A DNA stretch of 19,011 nt, taken from Gammaproteobacteria bacterium. Lineage in GTDB: Bacteria > Pseudomonadota > Alphaproteobacteria > UBA828. The notes beneath the pieces are model-generated. The model made no database searches. It saw only the letters and a program-made list of their open reading frames with translations, and was not told the DNA's origin. The stretch lies in the NCBI GenBank assembly GCA_002714015.1, contig PAWF01000048.1, positions 30,389-49,399 on the forward strand, in the 5' to 3' direction. Positions 15,820-19,011 of the stretch are shown here, in pieces; within the stretch, counting starts at the first letter, position 1; each line of letters opens with the position of its first letter. A program made the translations under genes and the position numbers.

Positions 15820-16965
15820 ATGCAAAAATGTAATAACTGTCATCTCCCCGAAACTTATGAAACTTTTCAATTTAATAAACAAGGAGTTTGCAATGTTTGT
15901 GTACAGCATGAAACTAAGCATGAGGTAATTGATTGGGATAAAAGAATGGAGGCCTTTGAAGAGCTTGTGGAGCAATTCAGGGGTAAGGGAGACTATGATT
16001 GCATCGTTCCATTTAGTGGCGGTAAAGATTCAACATACATCTTATATAAGATCATTACTCAGCATAAGCTAAAACCACTCGTTGTCTCTTGGGATCATGG
16101 TTTTTATAGGGAAGGCCACATGAGGAATGTAGAAAGGACCTTGAAGATTCTCGGAGCCGATTATCATGTCTTTAGACCAAATATGAAGGTTGTAGGAAAA
16201 CTCATGTTGGAATCTTTAAAAAGAAAGGGCGACTTCTGTTGGCATTGTCATTCTGGTGTTTTTGCTTACCCAATGCAGATAGCTGTTAAGTTCAATATAC
16301 CTTTGCTGATATGGGGAGAATCCACAGCTGAATATACAGGTTATTATGATTTTGATGAGGATGAATGGGAAGAACAGGACGAGGAAGCATTCAATCGGCA
16401 TGTGAATTTAGGTATTAATGCTGAGGACATGCTGGAGTTTCTTCCAGATTTAACAGAAAGAGATCTGAGGCCTTATGAGTATCCAAAGTTAAGAGATCTA
16501 AAAAGAATTGGATATAAGAGCCTTCTTTATGGCACTTTCATTAAATGGGATCCATGGGAGCAAACTAAAGTTATTCAAGAGGAATTAGGTTGGGAAAAGG
16601 ATGAAGTTGAAGGATTGCCTGAAGAATTTCATTTTGAGAAGCTCGAATGTAGGGTAAATGGAATAAGAGATTGGTTGAAATATATAAAAAGAGGTTTTGG
16701 AAGAACCGGGCAATCTGTAGCACGTGAGATTAGAAATGGTCGCATGACAAGTGATGAGGCTATTAAGTTAATAGAGGAATATGAGGGAAGAAGGCCAGAA
16801 AGTTTGGACTATTTCTTGAAGATCCTTAACATCACAGAAAAAGAATTTATGGAAATTGCACTTGAGCACCAAATTTCTCCATGGGAGTATGATGAGTCTA
16901 AGGTTACTAGGGGCAAAAAGATCCATGATCAAGATAAATGGGAAGATACTCCTATTGTCGACTAA
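15820..16965 (+). CDS. N-acetyl sugar amidotransferase 1 (PseA/WbpG family)
   Basis: 381 residues with the family layout. Two CxxC pairs (Cys4, Cys7 and Cys24, Cys27) suggest a zinc finger. The PP-loop ATP pyrophosphatase motif VPFSGGKDST is at 63-72. The family hallmark GDFCWHCHSG (137-146), then IPLLIWGES, follows. The family activates an N-acetyl group on a sugar with ATP and replaces oxygen with ammonia from a HisH/HisF pair, giving an acetamidino group. Adjacent hisH and hisF support this; the same trio occurs in P. aeruginosa LPS and Campylobacter flagellar glycan loci. It begins at an ATG with a strong AGAGGT site. A tandem paralogue follows after 25 bases. Which amine is modified is unknown. 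Confidence 0.9.
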   Translation: MQKCNNCHLPETYETFQFNKQGVCNVCVQHETKHEVIDWDKRMEAFEELVEQFRGKGDYDCIVPFSGGKDSTYILYKIITQHKLKPLVVSWDHGFYREGHMRNVERTLKILGADYHVFRPNMKVVGKLMLESLKRKGDFCWHCHSGVFAYPMQIAVKFNIPLLIWGESTAEYTGYYDFDEDEWEEQDEEAFNRHVNLGINAEDMLEFLPDLTERDLRPYEYPKLRDLKRIGYKSLLYGTFIKWDPWEQTKVIQEELGWEKDEVEGLPEEFHFEKLECRVNGIRDWLKYIKRGFGRTGQSVAREIRNGRMTSDEAIKLIEEYEGRRPESLDYFLKILNITEKEFMEIALEHQISPWEYDESKVTRGKKIHDQDKWEDTPIVD

Positions 16966-16990
16966 ATAAGATTATCAATTTGGAAAAAAT

Positions 16991-18196
16991 TTGAAGTATT
17001 GCACTAAATGTCTTTTACCTGAGACACATGAAACAATAGAATTTGATCATGAGGGGGTTTGCAATATTTGTAGAAATCATGAATTCAAAAAGGAAAAGAT
17101 TGATTGGGGCAAGAAAAGAGAAGATTTTCTCAATATTATTCAGGAATATAGGGGTAAATATGCCTATGATTGCATTGTTCCTTTCAGTGGCGGAAAAGAT
17201 AGCACATATACTTTATACCAGTTAGTAAAAGAGTTTGATTTAAAATGTCTGGTTGTATCTTTCGATCATGGATTTTATCGGCAAACTCTAATTGAAAATA
17301 ACAAAAGAGTTTTCAAGACCCTTGGTGTTGACAGCATGGTTTATAAGCCCAACTGGCTAACCGTAAGAAAGTTAATGCTAGAATCCTTGTTAAGAAAGGG
17401 AGACTTTTGTTGGCACTGTCATTCAGGAATATTTGCCTACCCAATGCAGGTAGCAATTAGTCACAATGTTCCTCTTGTTATTTGGGGTGAGCCTCAAGCG
17501 GAATATACAGCTTATTATTCATATGAAGATACTCTGAATGAGACTGAAGAAGTTGATGAAAAAAGGTTTAACCGATTTGTCAACCTAGGAATAACAGCCG
17601 ATGACATGATAGGCATGTTAGATGATGATGACATTGATCCAAGAGACATGGATCCATTCAAATACCCTAAGCTAAGAGATCTTAAAAGAATTAATTATCG
17701 TTCAATATGTTTGGGAAGTTACATTCCATGGGATGTTAAAAAGCAAGTCGAATTAATTAAGAAAGAATTAGGATGGAAGGAAGATTTAAATGCAGGGATA
17801 CCACCAGAGTATGGATATGAAAAGATAGAGTGTCAGATGCAAGGCATAAGAGACTATTTGAAATATATAAAAAGAGGTTACGGTCGGACAACTCATCTTA
17901 CTACCATCGATATACGCAATAATAGAATTAAAAGACAAGCAGCAGCAGAATTAGTGGAAAAATATGATGGAAAAAGACCAGAAAGCTTAGATCATTTTCT
18001 AGACATGCTTTCACTTACAGAAGATGAATTTAATAAAATTGCACTTCAGCATACTGTGCCACCTCATATTACTGACTTTGAAAATATTGAAACTGGTCAA
18101 ATGCTTCCAGATCGTCCAGACTGGGATAACACAGCCAAACTTGATAGGGAATATACCCTCGGCAAGATGAAAGAACTGATTAAAGCTGTAAAATAG
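16991..18196 (+). CDS. N-acetyl sugar amidotransferase 2 (PseA/WbpG family), tandem paralogue
   Basis: 401 residues, a clear paralogue of the preceding gene: aligning the first 150 residues by hand, without gaps, gives 89 identities (about 59 percent). It keeps Cys4, Cys7, Cys24, Cys27, the PP-loop VPFSGGKDST at 63-72 and GDFCWHCHSG at 137-146. It therefore probably catalyses the same type of N-acetyl to acetamidino reaction, using ammonia from the single HisH/HisF pair. It differs most in the insert around 175-200 (acidic) and in the C-terminus, which is longer by about 20 residues (KLDREYTLGKMKELI). The start is TTG, with GGA upstream; no ATG offers the family N-terminus. Confidence 0.89.
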   Translation: MKYCTKCLLPETHETIEFDHEGVCNICRNHEFKKEKIDWGKKREDFLNIIQEYRGKYAYDCIVPFSGGKDSTYTLYQLVKEFDLKCLVVSFDHGFYRQTLIENNKRVFKTLGVDSMVYKPNWLTVRKLMLESLLRKGDFCWHCHSGIFAYPMQVAISHNVPLVIWGEPQAEYTAYYSYEDTLNETEEVDEKRFNRFVNLGITADDMIGMLDDDDIDPRDMDPFKYPKLRDLKRINYRSICLGSYIPWDVKKQVELIKKELGWKEDLNAGIPPEYGYEKIECQMQGIRDYLKYIKRGYGRTTHLTTIDIRNNRIKRQAAAELVEKYDGKRPESLDHFLDMLSLTEDEFNKIALQHTVPPHITDFENIETGQMLPDRPDWDNTAKLDREYTLGKMKELIKAVK

Positions 18197-18254
18197 GTAT
18201 CCGTAAAAAAATGTCTACTAGGACTGAATACATCCTTCAAAAGAATCTTACTAT

Positions 18255-19011
18255 ATGAAAATTTTATTAGAGTTAGCAAACCGAAATGCTGAGGTTTACC
18301 TGAGCCTTTGTATGGCTTTAAAGAGAAAATACCCTGATTTAGAATTTGCCTGTTTCTCAAGAGATATGTCTACCACTAAAATATTTGAAGACTCTAAAGA
18401 TCTAAGATTCAGTATTTATGATCCATATACTAAAAAAAATCAAACATATAGCCACCACGATGAAGATATTGAACTTATAAGAAAATACGAGGACTTTTCT
18501 GGCCTTACGATTTGGAAGATGATTGCAGCAGATAGGTTAATTGGATGGAATGATCATATCGGAAATTACCCAACCTACATAAATAAAAATCTTAGAAGTG
18601 ATCACGAGTATGTGATTGCAAAAGTTGCAAATGAAATCAGAGGGATTTCAAGAATGTTTAATGACTTTGAGCCGGATATCTTCATCCCTGCCCAAAAAAT
18701 GGGAGGTATTAGTGTTTTTATACTTGAGGGCATGTGCAAAGCATCGGGCGTTCACTATCTAATTCAAGATATTTCTCGAATATCGAATCTTCATAGAATT
18801 ACCGAAAATGCAATGATGCAGTCACCAGAGGTAAATAAGGACTATGAATCATTGATGAAAAAGAATGATATTGAAAGTTGCTCAGAAGGTAAGAAGTTGC
18901 ACGATGACATTAAGAATGATTTTTCAAATCTGGGCAATTTTGATACTGATTATCTAGAAACATATGGCTTGTTTGAGATTAATAATTGGACGGATGGTCT
19001 GCGTCTTTTTT
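18255..19011 (+). CDS. Unknown surface-glycan-type protein, partial
   Basis: The frame stays open from ATG 18255 to the right edge, 252 codons, so the C-terminus is missing. The protein begins MKILLELANRNAEVYLSLCM and is soluble-looking, without a signal peptide or membrane segment. FEPDIFIPAQKMGG then FILEGMCKASGVHYLIQDIS suggests alternating strand-helix elements like the first domain of GT-B-type or capsule-synthesis proteins, where a phrase such as 'DIF' ends a beta strand and 'LEGMCKASG' is the next helix. This is a weak structural inference. I do not recognise the family. The position after the amidotransferases suggests glycan assembly. The preceding gap is 58 bases with no strong Shine-Dalgarno. 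Confidence 0.6.
   Translation, partial: MKILLELANRNAEVYLSLCMALKRKYPDLEFACFSRDMSTTKIFEDSKDLRFSIYDPYTKKNQTYSHHDEDIELIRKYEDFSGLTIWKMIAADRLIGWNDHIGNYPTYINKNLRSDHEYVIAKVANEIRGISRMFNDFEPDIFIPAQKMGGISVFILEGMCKASGVHYLIQDISRISNLHRITENAMMQSPEVNKDYESLMKKNDIESCSEGKKLHDDIKNDFSNLGNFDTDYLETYGLFEINNWTDGLRLF

Noticed and set aside
18211-18258. A 15-codon ATG-TGA reading frame whose stop overlaps the start of the last gene (ATGA), with AGGT upstream.
   Set aside because: Too short and without conserved features; an overlap of this kind arises easily by chance in AT-rich sequence. A leader peptide cannot be excluded.

Overview
The window is AT-rich (roughly one third GC by eye), almost fully coding, and uses the standard bacterial code. 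Genes are tightly packed, overlapping by a few bases or separated by very short gaps, and several starts are TTG or GTG. This suggests a streamlined, probably Gram-negative and probably aquatic or marine bacterium, for example an AT-rich proteobacterial oligotroph. No 16S, tRNA or housekeeping gene is present, so taxonomy is inference. All of the sequence looks like one surface-glycan locus. No RNA gene, CRISPR array, insertion sequence or att site was found.

Layout: two divergent gene runs leave a 123-base intergenic region (6653-6775). The leftward run, in order of transcription, is a LegB-type 4,6-dehydratase, a LegC-type aminotransferase, a formyltransferase-NeuD fusion, a NeuB/LegI-type nonulosonate synthase, a stand-alone formyltransferase homologue, a PIG-L (LmbE) deacetylase, and a NeuC/LegG-type hydrolysing 2-epimerase cut by the left edge. 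This is a nearly complete legionaminic-acid-type nonulosonate pathway. The CMP-sugar synthetase (LegF/NeuA) is not seen and may lie beyond the left edge.

The rightward run is a fumarylacetoacetate-hydrolase (FAH) family protein, a HAD hydrolase, a large GT-B-like glycan protein, an ArnB/PseC-like aminotransferase, HisH and HisF paralogues, a degenerate formyltransferase homologue, a GNAT acetyltransferase, a DUF4910 aminopeptidase-like protein, two tandem PseA/WbpG-type N-acetyl-sugar amidotransferases, and a partial unknown protein cut by the right edge.

How the genes may work together (inference): LegB, LegC, an N-acyltransferase, LegG and LegI would make a 5,7-diamino nonulosonic acid. 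HisH, HisF and the PseA/WbpG pair would turn an N-acetyl group into an acetamidino group, as the equivalent trio is believed to do in Pseudomonas and Campylobacter. The unusual part is the density of N-acyl-editing genes: three formyltransferase-fold proteins, one fused to NeuD and one with its catalytic Asn and His both replaced, plus a PIG-L deacetylase translationally overlapped with a formyltransferase, a GNAT enzyme and an aminopeptidase-fold protein. The likely product is a nonulosonate or related diamino sugar with formyl and/or acetamidino groups, possibly in an undescribed combination.
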